A stretch of DNA of 64,000 nucleotides from Coffea arabica (Eukaryota > Streptophyta > Magnoliopsida > Gentianales > Rubiaceae): NCBI RefSeq assembly GCF_036785885.1, contig NC_092323.1, positions 7,510,501 to 7,574,500 on the forward strand. Direction: 5' to 3'. A program made the translations under genes and the position numbers. Shown piece by piece: positions 38,000 through 49,872 of the stretch (positions are counted from its first letter, which is position 1; every line of letters begins with the position of its first letter). The notes below the pieces were generated by a model. It was given only the letters and a program-made list of their open reading frames with translations, made no database searches and was not told the origin of the DNA.

Positions 38000-39719
38000 C
38001 TAAGGTTCTTTTTTATTTTTTGTCAAAAATTCGACTACATCCTTCATGCTGATTGGAAAGAGTAATTACCAGTAGCTAGTTGTGGGGAGACAAGTTAAAT
38101 CCTTTTCTACTCCGACTTGTATATAATATAATTACAAAGGCCAATTTTAGAGTGAACTAATTAAACTCAACATCCCCCTTTGCCGCTTTATTTACGCTTA
38201 TGTTTGAATTCTACAAATTTTATCTAAAATGATTCTCATCATTTCTCACAATACTACTATCTTTGCATTATTACCTTTTTTGTTTGGATTATCTATACGC
38301 TGGTAGTACCCTTTGCATTTTTATATGGAGAGAATTTGCAAGGACCTTTTTTTTTAAAAAAAAAAAGAAAAGAAAAAAAAGGAGCAATATTGCAAGGACT
38401 CTATAGCCTAGGTAGAAAACTTGTATTACTTGTCTGTACACTGTAGAGTAAATTACATTCTAATGAAGTGACGCGTCCTTTTTATGACCAAATATCAAAA
38501 TAGGATTAATTTCAATTTGCATCCTCAATTAATTCTATATTGTACTTGGCTCCCAAAACCTTAGACTTTTATTCTTTACTGCCTTCAACATTTTTTTTTA
38601 TTTTTGCAACCCACTACACTTATCTAAATTAGAGAAAAATTCATTAGGTAAATGATTGGCAACATGACTCATTCAACCCATACCATTCTTTTGCCTTCAT
38701 GTTTGGGAGGAAATGTGCTAATAAAGTCTTTTTTTTAAGCAAAAAAATACACTAGTAAAACCCTTTAAAAAAAATACCCTTTTCCAAATTATTTTTAATT
38801 CCAACAAAAGCTATTAGTACTCTATTTTTTGGATCAGAGGGAGAGAGAGATAGAGTTGGGTTTAATTTTGCTAACTAAAGGGAAAAAAAGTGCTTTATTA
38901 GCTTTAGATGAATAAAACAAATGTACAATAAGTACCTTTCGGTGATATAAAAGAACATGTTAGGGACAAAATCATAATAGGGGTCAGAAGGACTTTCTAC
39001 TCATCTGACTAAAATCTGTTTCAATTTGTCAAAATTTAATTTATTGTAACAAATTGAAAATAAATTATAAATTAAAGATAATAAGTCGTATAATCGAAAA
39101 TTTGTAACACAAAGTGCAACACTGAAAATAGTTGAGGAGTGAAAAGCACAATAAATATTAATTACCATAAAAAAAAATACTATGCAATGTCAAGGTCTGA
39201 CGTGTTCGTGCTGGACCATTCGTTCATGCCTATAAATCACGCGCCCACCTTCGTCGAGTAAATTGCTCTTGATTGTCCATGATTGAAATCTAGCTTCCAG
39301 AGGTTAATCGTACTCTGGCAACTTTGCGTAAGGCAGAGTTTGGTTTTCTGCTTATCCAACTAGGCGGCCTTTCCTAATTTCTCTCCACCTGACTCCTCGG
39401 CCCTATGACTCTGCATCTCTTTCCGTCTCTCTGTTCATGAAACTTCGTAAGAAACTCTACTTCTTGAAAGCTGAATCTCTTAATTTTGAAATATTTGCTG
39501 TTGTCTCTGAATTTTTAGCGTGAGGCCTGGAGAAGAAGGTACGAATCAAGTTTGGTTGCATTTGTGTTGTTAGTCATTTCTGTTCTATATTGCTGTTTTC
39601 ATCAGAACCAGAAGATTTAGCACGCCCGTTACTGTAAAATTTCAATCTTGAGTAGAATTCTAATCAGTTGTTGACGGGACAGTCTTCGATAAATTTTTGG
39701 GAAGTTTTTTCTATTAAAG
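38000..39719. other. Intergenic and 5' leader region of the PILS gene
   Basis: AT-rich, no supported coding region up to about 39200. A T/A tract hairpin lies at 38348-38366, and the bases GCAAGGAC flank it on both sides. The right end contains the PILS promoter and leader; the leader may contain an intron from 39539 to about 39682 (GT...AG). Confidence 0.45.
39231..39238 (+). promoter_or_regulatory. Putative TATA box of the PILS gene
   Basis: TATAAATC stands out in less AT-rich sequence about 490 bp upstream of the start codon, with CT-rich leader sequence following. The distance implies a long, possibly intron-containing, 5' leader. Confidence 0.5.
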
Positions 39720-41093
39720 ATGGTATTTTTAGATGGAGAAAGTGAAACAAAGATGAGGTCCAAAGAACAATATATTTTTCTTAGTGCAGTGCTACCGCTG
39801 TTGAAACTCCTTTGTCTTACAATTTTTGGGTTAATTCTTGCCCATCCCAAAACACAATTTATTCCAAAGGCTACATTCAAACTTCTAAGTAAGCTTGTTT
39901 TTGCTTTGTTTTTGCCTTGTGCTATATTCATTCAGCTGGGAGAATCGATTACTTTCAAGAATTTCACGCTATGGTGGTTTATACCTGTAAATGTGCTTAT
40001 TAGTACTGCCATTGGTTGTGTTTTGGGGTTCTTGGTGGCAATCATTTGCAGGCCGCCTCCGGAATTTTTTAGATTCACCGTAATTGTGACAGCATTTGGG
40101 AACACGGGCAATCTGCCACTTGCTATTGTTGGATCGGTATGCCATAGTTCCAGTAATCCGTTTGGTCAAGAATGCCAAAGGACAGGAGTGGCTTATGTAT
40201 CTTTGGCCCAATGGGTGTCAGCGCTTCTTGTTTGTACCCTTGTTTACCACATGATGGAGCCCCCAGTGGATTATTATGAGGTTGTTGAGGATGAGCAGGG
40301 CGAGATTCAGGAACACGTGTCTACCAATGATCTTAGCAGGCCGCTTCTTGTGGAAGCTGAGTGGCCTGGAATGGAAGAGAATGAAACCGAGCACTGCAAA
40401 ACACCATTTATTGCCAGGGTTTTTACAAGTGTTTCGAGCATTTCAGAAAGTAATCTTCCTAATCCTGATTCTCTGGAGGAGGGAGAACCCAGGAGTCCAG
40501 AATCTATTAGATGTTTGGCAGAGCCAAGGATGGTTAGGAGAATAAGAATTGTTGCTGAACAAACTCCAGTGCGCCAAATTCTTCAGCCACCGATGATTGC
40601 TACAATCTTGGCTTTTATTATTGGAATGGTTCCACCCATAAAATCTGTTGTTTATGGTGATGATGCCCCACTTAATTTTATGACAGATAGTTTAGAAATG
40701 ATGGCTGCACCACTGGTGCCTGCAGTGATCTTGGGTATTGGAGCTATGCTTGCAGAGGGTACAGATAACAATGAATCTAGGCTTGGGATTCGAACAACTG
40801 TTGGCATCATTGTTGCAAGACTATTAGTACTTCCGTTGATTGGGATTGGGGTAGTTTATCTGGCTGGTAAAGCGAACTTTGTTATCCATGGGGATCAAAT
40901 GTACATATTTGTGCTTCTATTGCAGTACACAACACCAAGTGCCATCTTATTTGGAGCAGTTGCTAGCTTGAGGGGATATGCTGTTAGTGAAGCTTCGGCA
41001 GTACTCTTCTGGCAACACATTGTTGCTCTGTTTTCAATTTCGTTATACATCATATTGTACTTCAAACTATTACTTTATAATGTTGAAGTATAA
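39720..41093 (+). CDS. PILS2: PIN-LIKES auxin transport facilitator (PILS2 type)
   Basis: PILS proteins sit in the endoplasmic reticulum membrane and hold auxin inside the ER, lowering nuclear auxin signalling. The 457-aa frame has no introns. Its N-terminal membrane block includes LLKLLCLTIFGLILAHPKTQ, LSKLVFALFLPCAIFIQLGE and the conserved RPPPEFFRFTVIVTAFGNTG. A central hydrophilic loop of about 100 residues contains SRPLLVEAEWPGMEENETEH. The C-terminal block includes PLVPAVILGIGAMLAEG and LLLQYTTPSAILFGAVASLRG, ending in the last helix near LFWQHIVALFSISLYI. About ten membrane helices are expected. Met 12 (MRSKEQ) is an alternative start. Sequence and loop motifs fit PILS2 better than other members, as recalled. 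Confidence 0.93.
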   Translation: MVFLDGESETKMRSKEQYIFLSAVLPLLKLLCLTIFGLILAHPKTQFIPKATFKLLSKLVFALFLPCAIFIQLGESITFKNFTLWWFIPVNVLISTAIGCVLGFLVAIICRPPPEFFRFTVIVTAFGNTGNLPLAIVGSVCHSSSNPFGQECQRTGVAYVSLAQWVSALLVCTLVYHMMEPPVDYYEVVEDEQGEIQEHVSTNDLSRPLLVEAEWPGMEENETEHCKTPFIARVFTSVSSISESNLPNPDSLEEGEPRSPESIRCLAEPRMVRRIRIVAEQTPVRQILQPPMIATILAFIIGMVPPIKSVVYGDDAPLNFMTDSLEMMAAPLVPAVILGIGAMLAEGTDNNESRLGIRTTVGIIVARLLVLPLIGIGVVYLAGKANFVIHGDQMYIFVLLLQYTTPSAILFGAVASLRGYAVSEASAVLFWQHIVALFSISLYIILYFKLLLYNVEV

Positions 41094-42642
41094 TATGAAC
41101 CTTTCTGCTTTATGCATTGTGAGCCTTTGCGCAAAGCAGCTTTGAATATTTGATATGTTGTTGTGGCTGAATTTGTTGCAAACTGTTGTGGTTCTTGTAT
41201 TGATTACTCATCTAAAAAGCTTCATATCGAGGAGCTGAAAGAAATGTTTTACTATAGAACCAATTAGTGAAAACATATGTCTGACCATTTGCTTTCTGTG
41301 TTCTCTCCTCATTCATGCCACTTTTCAATCTAATGCTCTCTCCCTATTGTCTGAAACTTAATCTGTTCGATATTTGAATTTACCATCAAAATGGTCTTAT
41401 TGATGAATGCATTTTACACTTTTGCACTAGTTGCGAATAACCTAATGATTGCGGGTATGAACTTTGGCCCTTGGGTTTGACATCAGAAAGTAACTGAGAG
41501 AAGCAGTTTGTAGAGACCTATGCTTGCCGAAGTGGTGAACCTTCTCCTTAGGAAGTATTCTCTAGTAGGTGGTGAAACTTTCCTAAAACCCCTTGAAATT
41601 TAATCTGTCTTGGGATTAGAATTAGTTAACAGAGGATAAGAACACCAGTTAAGTTGGTTGTCCTGTTTCTGAAGCCGAGGGGGGATCGAGGAAAACGTTG
41701 TGACTTCTAGGCCTCTGCATTGTTTCTCACTTATAGACCAAAAGAAGACTGGCTATACAATTTATCACTCTTTGAATAATAGGGGATGGACATATAATTC
41801 TGCACCACAATCTTGCAAGCTAGCATCTAGGTAGGTAGTGAAGTTTGTTTTAGATTGGAAGAAAAGCACTCATCTAATCTGCTACACTGATTTCGTGTGA
41901 ATGTGAGTGCTGCTGTGCATCTCCGCTCTTCTGGGTGCAAGTGGCTAGCAAGGGAGGAGCTTGTTACCCTGTTGTTCAAGTTGCAACCTCCAGCCTTAAT
42001 ACTTGCTACCGTGCAGCATAGCATTGATGCTGGCACTGCTTATTTGGGCTGATTGCCTACATTCTTGTGCACATTTTATTCTGTCTTGGATTCGATCGTA
42101 AACCACAAGTTTTGATGAAATGGCCAGAGGATCATTTATCTTCATCTATATCATGGCTTTGAAAAATAGACACCCACACTTATTTCTTCACTCATGATGT
42201 CATCGTTTTTGTGGGGGGGGGGGGGGGGGGGGGGGCGGACTTTTTCAAACTCATAATTGTTCCACTACACAGTTATCGCTACAACGTTGTTGTTTATGAT
42301 AGTTCTCATTCATGATGTTTGTTGGCCAAACTTTTATTTATTTATTTATTTTTTCCTGGAGGACAACTTAGATAGTAGGCCAGATAACGTACGTTAGTCA
42401 TTTTGTCTAGAGAGAAAGAAGACAAGACCTCATAATGATGTCAAAAAAAAAAAATCACAAAATCTATTTTCTTCTAAGCCAATTCTGATATGAGAAAAAT
42501 AAAAAGATTTCATTCACTTGTCAAACCGGCAAAAGTCGGCGGCCCAAACCACAGCCTGTCTAGTTATGGTCTAATAATATCCTCGGATCGAACCTCGGAT
42601 TTTTTTTTTTCCCTAATTTCTTCCCGCACTTCACGCACAGTC
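41094..42642. other. Intergenic between PILS and the splicing factor gene
   Basis: Contains the PILS 3' region and the promoter of the next gene. No coding region is supported. A homopolymer of 23 G residues lies at 42213-42235. Confidence 0.45.
42213..42235 (+). repeat. Poly-G homopolymer of 23 bases
   Basis: An uninterrupted G run in an AT-rich setting, 400 bp upstream of the splicing factor start codon. G runs this long are rare in plant nuclear DNA and can form quadruplex structures. The exact length may be a sequencing or assembly estimate. Confidence 0.9.
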
Positions 42643-45600
42643 ATGGTGTTCATCAAAACGCCCGATAACCAAACCCTAACCATCAATCTCAACCCCTGCG
42701 CCACCACCCTCAAAACCCTAACCAGTGAAATCCAACGCCAGCTCCACCTTCCAGTGCCCCTCCAACGCCTCTACCTCTCCCCTCGCCTTATTTCAAGACC
42801 CCAAGACGACGGCGTTCTACTCTCTCTCCTCGGCGTTTCTCCCTTTTCAACACTCACCTTACACGTCCCTCTACTCGGCGGCGTGCAACCCCCCGCGGTG
42901 CCGAAGAACCGTCTTGACTTCCTGAACACGAAACCCCCTACTAATTATGTTGCCGGGCTGGGCCGTGGTGCCACGGGCTTCACCACCCGTTCTGATATCG
43001 GCCCGGCCCGTGCTGCCCCTGATTTACCCGATCGCTCCATTGGTGCCGGCTCTGGTGGAGCTGCTGGAGTCGGCCGGGGGCGAGGGAAAGGCGGGCCCGG
43101 CGAGGAAGAGGAGGAAGAGGAGAATGAAGAGAAGGGGTACGATGAGAATCAGAAGTTTGATGAGTTCGAAGGAAACGACGTTGGGCTGTTTGCTTCGGCT
43201 GAATATGACGACGAGGATAAGGAGGCCGATGCTATATGGGAGGCGATTGATAAGAGGATGGACTCGAGGAGGAAGGATAGGAGGGAAGCTAGGTTAAAGG
43301 AAGAAATCGAGAAATATCGAGCGTCGAACCCCAAGATTACTGAGCAATTTGCAGGGTTGAAGAGGAAACTGCACACGCTGTCAGCTGAAGAATGGGACAG
43401 CATACCGGAAATTGGGGATTATTCATTGAGAAATAAGAGGAAGAAGTTCGAGAGTTTCGTCCCGGTTCCGGATACCCTTTTGGAAAAGGCGAGGCAGGAG
43501 CAAGAGCACGTGACAGCGTTGGATCCCCGGACTCGGGCAGCTGGTGGGACAGAGACTCCATGGGGTCAGACCCCTGTTACGGATTTGACTGCCGTTGGTG
43601 AAGGGAGAGGTACTGTGTTGTCTCTCAAGTTAGATAGGCTTTCAGATTCTGTTACTGGGCAAACTGTTGTTGATCCAAAGGGTTATTTGACTGATTTGAA
43701 AAGTTTGAAGATTAATAGTGATGCTGATATAGCTGATATTAAGAAGGCTAGGCTGTTGCTGAGTTCTGTGATACATTCTAACCCTAAGCATCCGCCCGGT
43801 TGGATTGCTGCCGCGAGGTTGGAGGAGGTGGCTGGAAAGCTACAGGTTGCCAGGCAGCTTATTAAGAAGGGCTGCGAGGAGTGTCCCAAAAGTGAAGATA
43901 TTTGGGTGGAGGCCTGTAGGTTGTCTAATCCGGAAGACGCGAAGGCAGTGATAGCAAGAGGAGTTAAGGCCAATCCAAATTCTGTTAAGTTGTGGTTGGA
44001 GGCTGCAAGGTTGGAGCATGATAATGTAAATAAGAGTAGGGTTTTAAGAAAGGGTCTTGAACATATTCCAGATTCTGTTAGGCTCTGGAAGGCAGTTGTG
44101 GAGCTTGCTAATGAAGAGGATGCGAGGCTTTTACTCCAGCGGGCTGTGGAGTGTTGCCCATTGCATGTGGAGTTGTGGCTTGCTCTTGCTAGGCTGGAAA
44201 CTTATGACAACGCAAAGAAGGTACTTAATAAGGCCAGAGAGAAGCTTTCTAAAGAACCTGCTATATGGATTACTGCAGCCAAGTTGGAGGAAGCCAATGG
44301 TAATACTTCTATGGTTGGAAAGATCATAGAAAGGGGTATCAGGGCTTTACAGAGAGAAGGCTTGGAGATTGACAGAGAACTTTGGATGAAAGAGGCCGAG
44401 GCCGCTGAACGGGCTAATTCTGTTGTGACATGCCAAGCTATTATCCGTCATACCATCGGGATTGGGGTGGAGGAAGAAGATAGAAAGAGGACCTGGGTTG
44501 CTGATGCTGAAGAGTGCAAGAAGAGAGGTTCCATTGAAACAGCGAGGGCAATTTATGCTCATGCCCTCACTGTGTTTCTGACTAAGAAGAGTATATGGCT
44601 GAAAGCAGCACAGCTTGAAAAGAGCCACGGAACCAGGGAATCTCTTGATGCACTGTTGCGTAAGGCAGTCCAATATATACCACACGCTGAAGTTCTCTGG
44701 TTAATGGGGGCCAAGGAAAAGTGGCTTGCTGGTGATGTACCTGCAGCCCGTGCCATTCTTCAGGAAGCTTATGCTGCAATTCCTAATTCTGAGGAGATAT
44801 GGCTCGCTGCTTTCAAACTTGAGTTTGAGAATCACGAGCCTGAGAGAGCACGGATGCTTCTAGCCAAAGCAAGAGAAAGGGGAGGCACAGAAAGAGTTTG
44901 GATGAAATCTGCAATCGTTGAGAGAGAGTTAGGGAACACAGAGGAGGAGAGGCGGCTGCTTGATGAAGGGCTCAAGAGCTTCCCTTCATTTTTCAAACTC
45001 TGGTTAATGCTAGGCCAGCTGGAGGAACGACTGGGTAATTTGGAGCAAGCAAAGGAAACGTACGAGTCAGGTCTTAAGCACTGTCCAAATTGTATTCCCC
45101 TCTGGCTCTCACTTGCTAATCTAGAGGAAAAGGTGAATGGTCTCAGTAAAGCTCGAGCTGTTTTAACAATGGCCAGGAAGAAGAATCCTCAGAATCCTGA
45201 ACTGTGGCTTGCTGCAGTTCGGGCTGAAGCCCGGCATGGCAACAAGAAGGAAGCTGAAATATTGATGTCCAAGGCATTGCAAGAATGCCCCAATAGCGGC
45301 ATTCTGTGGGCTGCAAACATTGAGATGGCTCCTCGGCCCCAAAAGAAGTCTAGGAGTTCCGATGCTTATAAAAAGTGTGAGCAGAATCCTCATGTCCTCG
45401 CTGCTGTGGCAAAGTTATTTTGGCATGAAAGGAAGGTTGACAAGGCTAGGAGTTATCTAAACAGGGCAGTTACTCTTGCTCCTGATATTGGTGACTTTTG
45501 GGCATTATACTACAAATTTGAACTTCAGCACGGGAATGAAGAGACTCAGAAAGATGTTATTAAGAGGTGTGTGGCCGCGGAACCAAAGCATGGCGAGAAA

Positions 45601-45717
45601 TGGCAGGCCATATCAAAGGCAGTAGAAAATTCTCACCAGCCAACGGAAGCTATTTTAAAGAAGGTGGTTGTTTCATTGGGAAAGGAAGAAAACTCAGCTG
45701 AGAATAGCAAAGATTGA
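42643..45717 (+). CDS. STA1: Pre-mRNA-processing factor 6 / STABILIZED1
   Basis: A U5 snRNP component that bridges U5 and U4/U6 in the tri-snRNP and is needed for splicing. The frame is intronless and 1,024 aa long, the usual length. I start at the Met of [17 protein letters not shown] because it begins the ubiquitin-like N-terminal domain of plant members; the frame is open further upstream to 42490. Next come the PRP1 N-terminal segment ([20 protein letters not shown], a Gly-rich and poly-Glu stretch, then [20 protein letters not shown]). A long array of HAT/TPR-type repeats follows, with periodic LWL-AARLE units such as [14 protein letters not shown], and runs to the C-terminus. A decayed copy of the C-terminal coding part lies just after the stop. 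Confidence 0.96.
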   Translation: MVFIKTPDNQTLTINLNPCATTLKTLTSEIQRQLHLPVPLQRLYLSPRLISRPQDDGVLLSLLGVSPFSTLTLHVPLLGGVQPPAVPKNRLDFLNTKPPTNYVAGLGRGATGFTTRSDIGPARAAPDLPDRSIGAGSGGAAGVGRGRGKGGPGEEEEEEENEEKGYDENQKFDEFEGNDVGLFASAEYDDEDKEADAIWEAIDKRMDSRRKDRREARLKEEIEKYRASNPKITEQFAGLKRKLHTLSAEEWDSIPEIGDYSLRNKRKKFESFVPVPDTLLEKARQEQEHVTALDPRTRAAGGTETPWGQTPVTDLTAVGEGRGTVLSLKLDRLSDSVTGQTVVDPKGYLTDLKSLKINSDADIADIKKARLLLSSVIHSNPKHPPGWIAAARLEEVAGKLQVARQLIKKGCEECPKSEDIWVEACRLSNPEDAKAVIARGVKANPNSVKLWLEAARLEHDNVNKSRVLRKGLEHIPDSVRLWKAVVELANEEDARLLLQRAVECCPLHVELWLALARLETYDNAKKVLNKAREKLSKEPAIWITAAKLEEANGNTSMVGKIIERGIRALQREGLEIDRELWMKEAEAAERANSVVTCQAIIRHTIGIGVEEEDRKRTWVADAEECKKRGSIETARAIYAHALTVFLTKKSIWLKAAQLEKSHGTRESLDALLRKAVQYIPHAEVLWLMGAKEKWLAGDVPAARAILQEAYAAIPNSEEIWLAAFKLEFENHEPERARMLLAKARERGGTERVWMKSAIVERELGNTEEERRLLDEGLKSFPSFFKLWLMLGQLEERLGNLEQAKETYESGLKHCPNCIPLWLSLANLEEKVNGLSKARAVLTMARKKNPQNPELWLAAVRAEARHGNKKEAEILMSKALQECPNSGILWAANIEMAPRPQKKSRSSDAYKKCEQNPHVLAAVAKLFWHERKVDKARSYLNRAVTLAPDIGDFWALYYKFELQHGNEETQKDVIKRCVAAEPKHGEKWQAISKAVENSHQPTEAILKKVVVSLGKEENSAENSKD

Positions 45718-45728
45718 GGGGTGTTACA

Positions 45729-45890
45729 TTGCTGATTTTTAGATGTTGTACTGCAAATTTGAACTTGAGCACGGTGAAGAGACTCAAAAGTAATGTTATA
45801 AGAGGGGACGTGTGTTGCAGCAGAACTAGAGCATGCTGAGAAATATGGCAAGCATATCAAAGCAATAGAATATTCTTATTACTTGGCAAT
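45729..45890 (+). pseudogene. Partial tandem duplicate of the STA1 C-terminal coding segment
   Basis: About 160 bp starting 12 bases after the STA1 stop repeats bases 45488-45650 of the same gene, in the same order: TACTGCAAATTTGAACTTGA, GAAGAGACTCAAAA, GCATGCTGAGAAATATGGCA and CATATCAAAGCAATAGAA. It carries frame-disrupting indels and substitutions, so it is non-coding and probably part of the 3' untranslated region. Confidence 0.85.
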
Positions 45891-46822
45891 AATAGCATGG
45901 CTTTGGCTATTCTAGAGACCGGTCGCGATCTTAATCATGTCTTTAAATTTGTGTAGTAGACTGTTTGGCCTAGATGAGATTTAATCTTGGGTGGGGAGGA
46001 GTTTCGACGGCGCTTTCTACGCTGGTAAATTCAGAGTGCGGATATTATACTGTCCTCCATATATATATCTTCATGAGTTGCTTTGCGAGGGATTTTTTCT
46101 TTTTTTTGGCAGGATGATTCATGTGGGCCACTCGCTGCGTGTGTTTTGTTGATTAATAATGCATATTTAAAGGTTGCGTTTTGTGCGTGCGCGATTGGGT
46201 TGAACCTGCAATGCATAGTCCAATTTGTTTCTACTCTACATCCATTGCGTTTAATGGCCGGCCCAATCGTTTGAGCTTCTTCAAATTATGATATTTATTT
46301 CCTTCAAATTATTGGGTAAATATTGCACTTTCATTCTGTAAGTGGTCAAAAAATGGTAATGTATTGATTAAAATGCGAAATGTATCTCCTTTGTTCGTAT
46401 CAGGTATTAATCGCTAAAAAATAAATAGTCATAAATTGCGGTCTCTGCCATTTACACTTAAACAGTAACGTCATAAAAATTACATCCTCTTGATTAGTTT
46501 GCTGGCCCGGTATTGCCCCTTATTACAGTAAACTTTTCCTAATGGATGGTTCGATTTCACGCCATCATCATAATGCATTGGATAGATCGACGTGGTATCA
46601 TTTGAATTCACTTACAGTCTACTTTCAGCTATGTCCTACCTAATGTGCACGAGTCAGAAGACGTAAATGCCTTGCATACTTATCTTTCCTAGAAAATTAT
46701 CTCCCAATAATAGTTTCATAATATTTCAATTCAAAACAATACTAATGTAGATTAACCTTTCTACACTGATAGTACTGTGTTTGTTATCTCTGTATATAAG
46801 ATTTAATCTACTAATATATGTA

Positions 46823-46865
<43 letters not shown>

Positions 46866-47531
46866 TTAATATTATTTAATGTTGAAATGCTAGTTGTACT
46901 TTGTTTTCTATTTATATATACTTAATAATATACAAATTAAAATGCTATATACTTATTAATATACTTAACAATATATATAGTTTAGGGTCAATATAATTTG
47001 GATATGATACATACAAATTAAATAGATATATAGTTTTGGGTCAATATAATTAATCTACTAGTAGTACTTTGTTTTCTATTTAGTGATTTCATAATTTAAG
47101 ATTCATGAATAGTACTATTCCTGATTTTTTAAATTCATGACCAATAAATATTATTTTCTATATAATTTGTCCTTTTAGTTAGGATTACTAGGTAAAATAT
47201 TCTTATAGAATTTTTTTCTTTTAGTAGGTTTGGTATTCTTTCCTCTTCATTTACTTTCACATTAATAGATTTCAAATCATATTTCTATGCCACTTAATCA
47301 ATAACTCCCAAAATAGTTGACCATCAAGAAAGCCTCAAGGCTCCACTTACTTGGGGCGGGTGCGTAGATACAAAAAAAAAATTTCTATGCCACCTTTTAC
47401 TTTTTAAATTCAAAAGATATAAAATAATATATAACAATTTAAAAAAATTAAAATTCAAAAAAAAATGAATGAAGAGTTAGAAGCAATTTGATTTAACCAT
47501 CCTATATACATATAGATTGTTGCTCCATTAG
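45891..47531. other. AT-rich intergenic region with TA microsatellite
   Basis: No coding region is supported. A (TA)n run lies at about 46826-46864, and the following 200 bp repeat TATACTTAATA- and GGTCAATATAATT-like motifs. Confidence 0.45.
46826..46864. repeat. (TA)n microsatellite
   Basis: A TA dinucleotide run of about 39 bp. Confidence 0.92.
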
Positions 47532-48318
47532 CAATGATGGAGCCAAGGGGGGACAGAGGGGGGCCATGGCCCCCCCTAAGTTTTGAAAATTTTAATTCAT
47601 AATATGTAAATATGTGTGTAAAGTAAAATTGGCCCCCCCTAAATTTTTATAATTTTAGTTTATATTATGAGAGTTGATATATATATATATATATATGAAT
47701 TAGTCATCTTTGAATTAATTTTTTCTTCAAAAAAAGTTATTTATTTTTTATTTTACTAATTATTTAACTTTCAAAAATTAAACATATAATTTGATGTTCC
47801 ATAGTAAATTGACCCAATGTGATGTATTAGAATAAAAAGACCCAATTCATAATTGTTAAAAGCAAGAACTAGTACGTCTAAGAATAGAACTTCAACATTT
47901 TGAGCTCGACATTCCAAATCATCCTGAATTGCAAGAATTATCTGGTATTCATGAGTTATGTCAAGGCTTGGTGAAGACAAGAAAATCAGTGATATTCTCT
48001 TATTGACAGATTGATTAGACTTGTTTTTACTCTTCTTGTATCAATTGCAACTACAAAGCAGGTATTTTCAATTATGAAAATAATCAAAACAAAGCTCCGA
48101 AACAAGATGGAAGATAATTTTTTGAATAATTGTCTAACTGTGTATATAGAAAAGGAAGTTGCTAAAAAATTTAGCAGTGATTCAAGTATAGATGAATTTA
48201 ATTCTATGAAAGAGCGTAGAGCTCAATTTACTTCTAAGAAAAGATGTTGAAATTTCAAATTATGTTAACATAACTTTTATCTTTTTTCAATTGAAAATAG
48301 TTACATTTATATTACATG

Positions 48319-48355
<37 letters not shown>

Positions 48356-48636
48356 CCTAGGTGACATATTGGAGAGCATCTTCTCATAATGTGCAAATTG
48401 GATGGTTTGTGATGTTATAAAATATTTAATCAAAAGTTATCTTTTTTGTTAATTTTTGTTATGACTATACCGCATATTTATGAATAGACATACCTTTATA
48501 ATTAAATTTAATATTTGATATTTTTAGATGTCATATATTTAAATAAAAAAAAATTATTTTGAACATAATATATTAAGATAATTTTATTAGGAAAAAATTT
48601 TGACCCCCCCAAAACAAAAATCCTGGCTCCGTCACT
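47532..48636 (+). mobile_element. Decayed hAT transposon with a transposase C-terminus
   Basis: Terminal inverted sequences CAATGATGGAGCCA and TGGCTCCGTCACTG (inverse CAGTGACGGAGCCA) bound about 1.1 kb. The interior keeps the transposase tail (see 47886-48250). Most of the N-terminal transposase is missing, so this is an internally deleted copy. Flanking 8-mers no longer match, suggesting age. (TA)n runs lie at 47676-47695 and 48325-48350. Confidence 0.8.
47886..48250 (+). pseudogene. hAT transposase C-terminal dimerisation region
   Basis: An open stretch begins near IELQHFELDIPNHPELQELS, passes LIDRLIRLVFTLLVSIATT and MKIIKTKLRNKMEDNFLNNC, and ends KERRAQFTSKKRC. This is the C-terminal dimerisation block of the TTF-type/ZMYM1-like hAT transposases of plants, as recalled. 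The zinc finger and DDE catalytic core are absent from the element, so it cannot act alone. The frame is uninterrupted for about 120 codons. Confidence 0.82.
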
Positions 48637-49872
48637 GCGCCTCGACTCAACTCACACAGACACACTTTACCACTGCCTGCAAAACCCACGAGAGAACCAT
48701 CCATCGGAGAATCCGGGGAAATTGATCGAAGAGGGATCGTGGGAATCATCATGGGCTCTTTTGTAGTTAGAACTGCTCCTTTCTTGTAATCTAGCTAGCT
48801 CTTAGGCCTTTCCAACTTTCCAGCAAAATTCATGAAGTGCGCCGCCCATCAAAAGTGTACATATACCGATTGATTGTAGTATTCACTGTTTAGTGCCATG
48901 TATATGAAGGTAGGAGCCTGAAATATGAAAGTAATTTGGGAGTCTCCTAATGGAGTACAGCCTCAACCCACATCATCACCATAAAACTCCTCGTTATTGT
49001 CAGCAACTTTCTTAATTTGTTCTCTCACTTTTGTTCCTCATCTTTTTGCTTCTTCCAAATAATACACCGAATATTCAATAAGAAAGCAAGAGTAAAACAC
49101 ACAATGTCCATACTATAAAGCAAGGAATGACTAATTTGAAGAGGAAGACCTTTCTACTTTCGCAGAAATGCCAAACCATTCCCCTAAGCTTTCTCCCATC
49201 CCTTAATCCTACGGTTTATTCCTGTCTTGTCCGGTTTGCTCTGTTCTATAATGATGCATTTTTTCTTGCGTTTATATCATATTTGGTGATGGAACCTCAT
49301 TAGTTCAATTTGGGTTTCATCATTAATGTTTTCTTTGTTGCAAAGAGCCCTCTTTTGGCTGTTGTCATGAGCATATTTGAAGTTGGGAGTATATTGCCTG
49401 AGCTCATTTAGCTTTTCTCCCATCTGGGTTTATCATTTCTCATTTAGCATTTGCTGTTTTTCTTTCTTTCTATTGCTGTTTGCGACATGGGTTCTGTTCT
49501 GTTTCCTTTTTCCTAGTCTCTCTCTTAGTTTTCATGGTGTAGCTTTGAACTTTTTAGTTTGGTGGACCACATTGATTTAATGCAGCTCATGGTATTTCCA
49601 TTTGAATGCATAATGCCCATACTTCCGTCTTCCAAAAAGCATGACGCTCTACGTTTGTTATTATTATTTTTTTTTGGGCCCCTTGGTTTTAGTCATTTAA
49701 TTACTCTGGTTTTTCATTCATTTCTTTATGCAGCATTGATTCCTTGAGCTGATTTTACAGAACTTTACTTGAGAAGGTGTTCTTGCGAGGAGGGCTTCCC
49801 TAATAGTGTATGCTTTTTTTCATCCAGAAGTTTCTAAAATTTTTCACAGAAATTGGTCGTATGGTATAAAGG
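48637..49872. promoter_or_regulatory. Upstream and leader region of the RING-CH gene
   Basis: No coding region is supported. The GC-richer piece at 48660-48770 looks like transcribed leader, suggesting that the 5' leader of the RING-CH gene may start there and be spliced. A short upstream ATG at 49861 opens a two-codon frame just before the main start. Confidence 0.4.
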
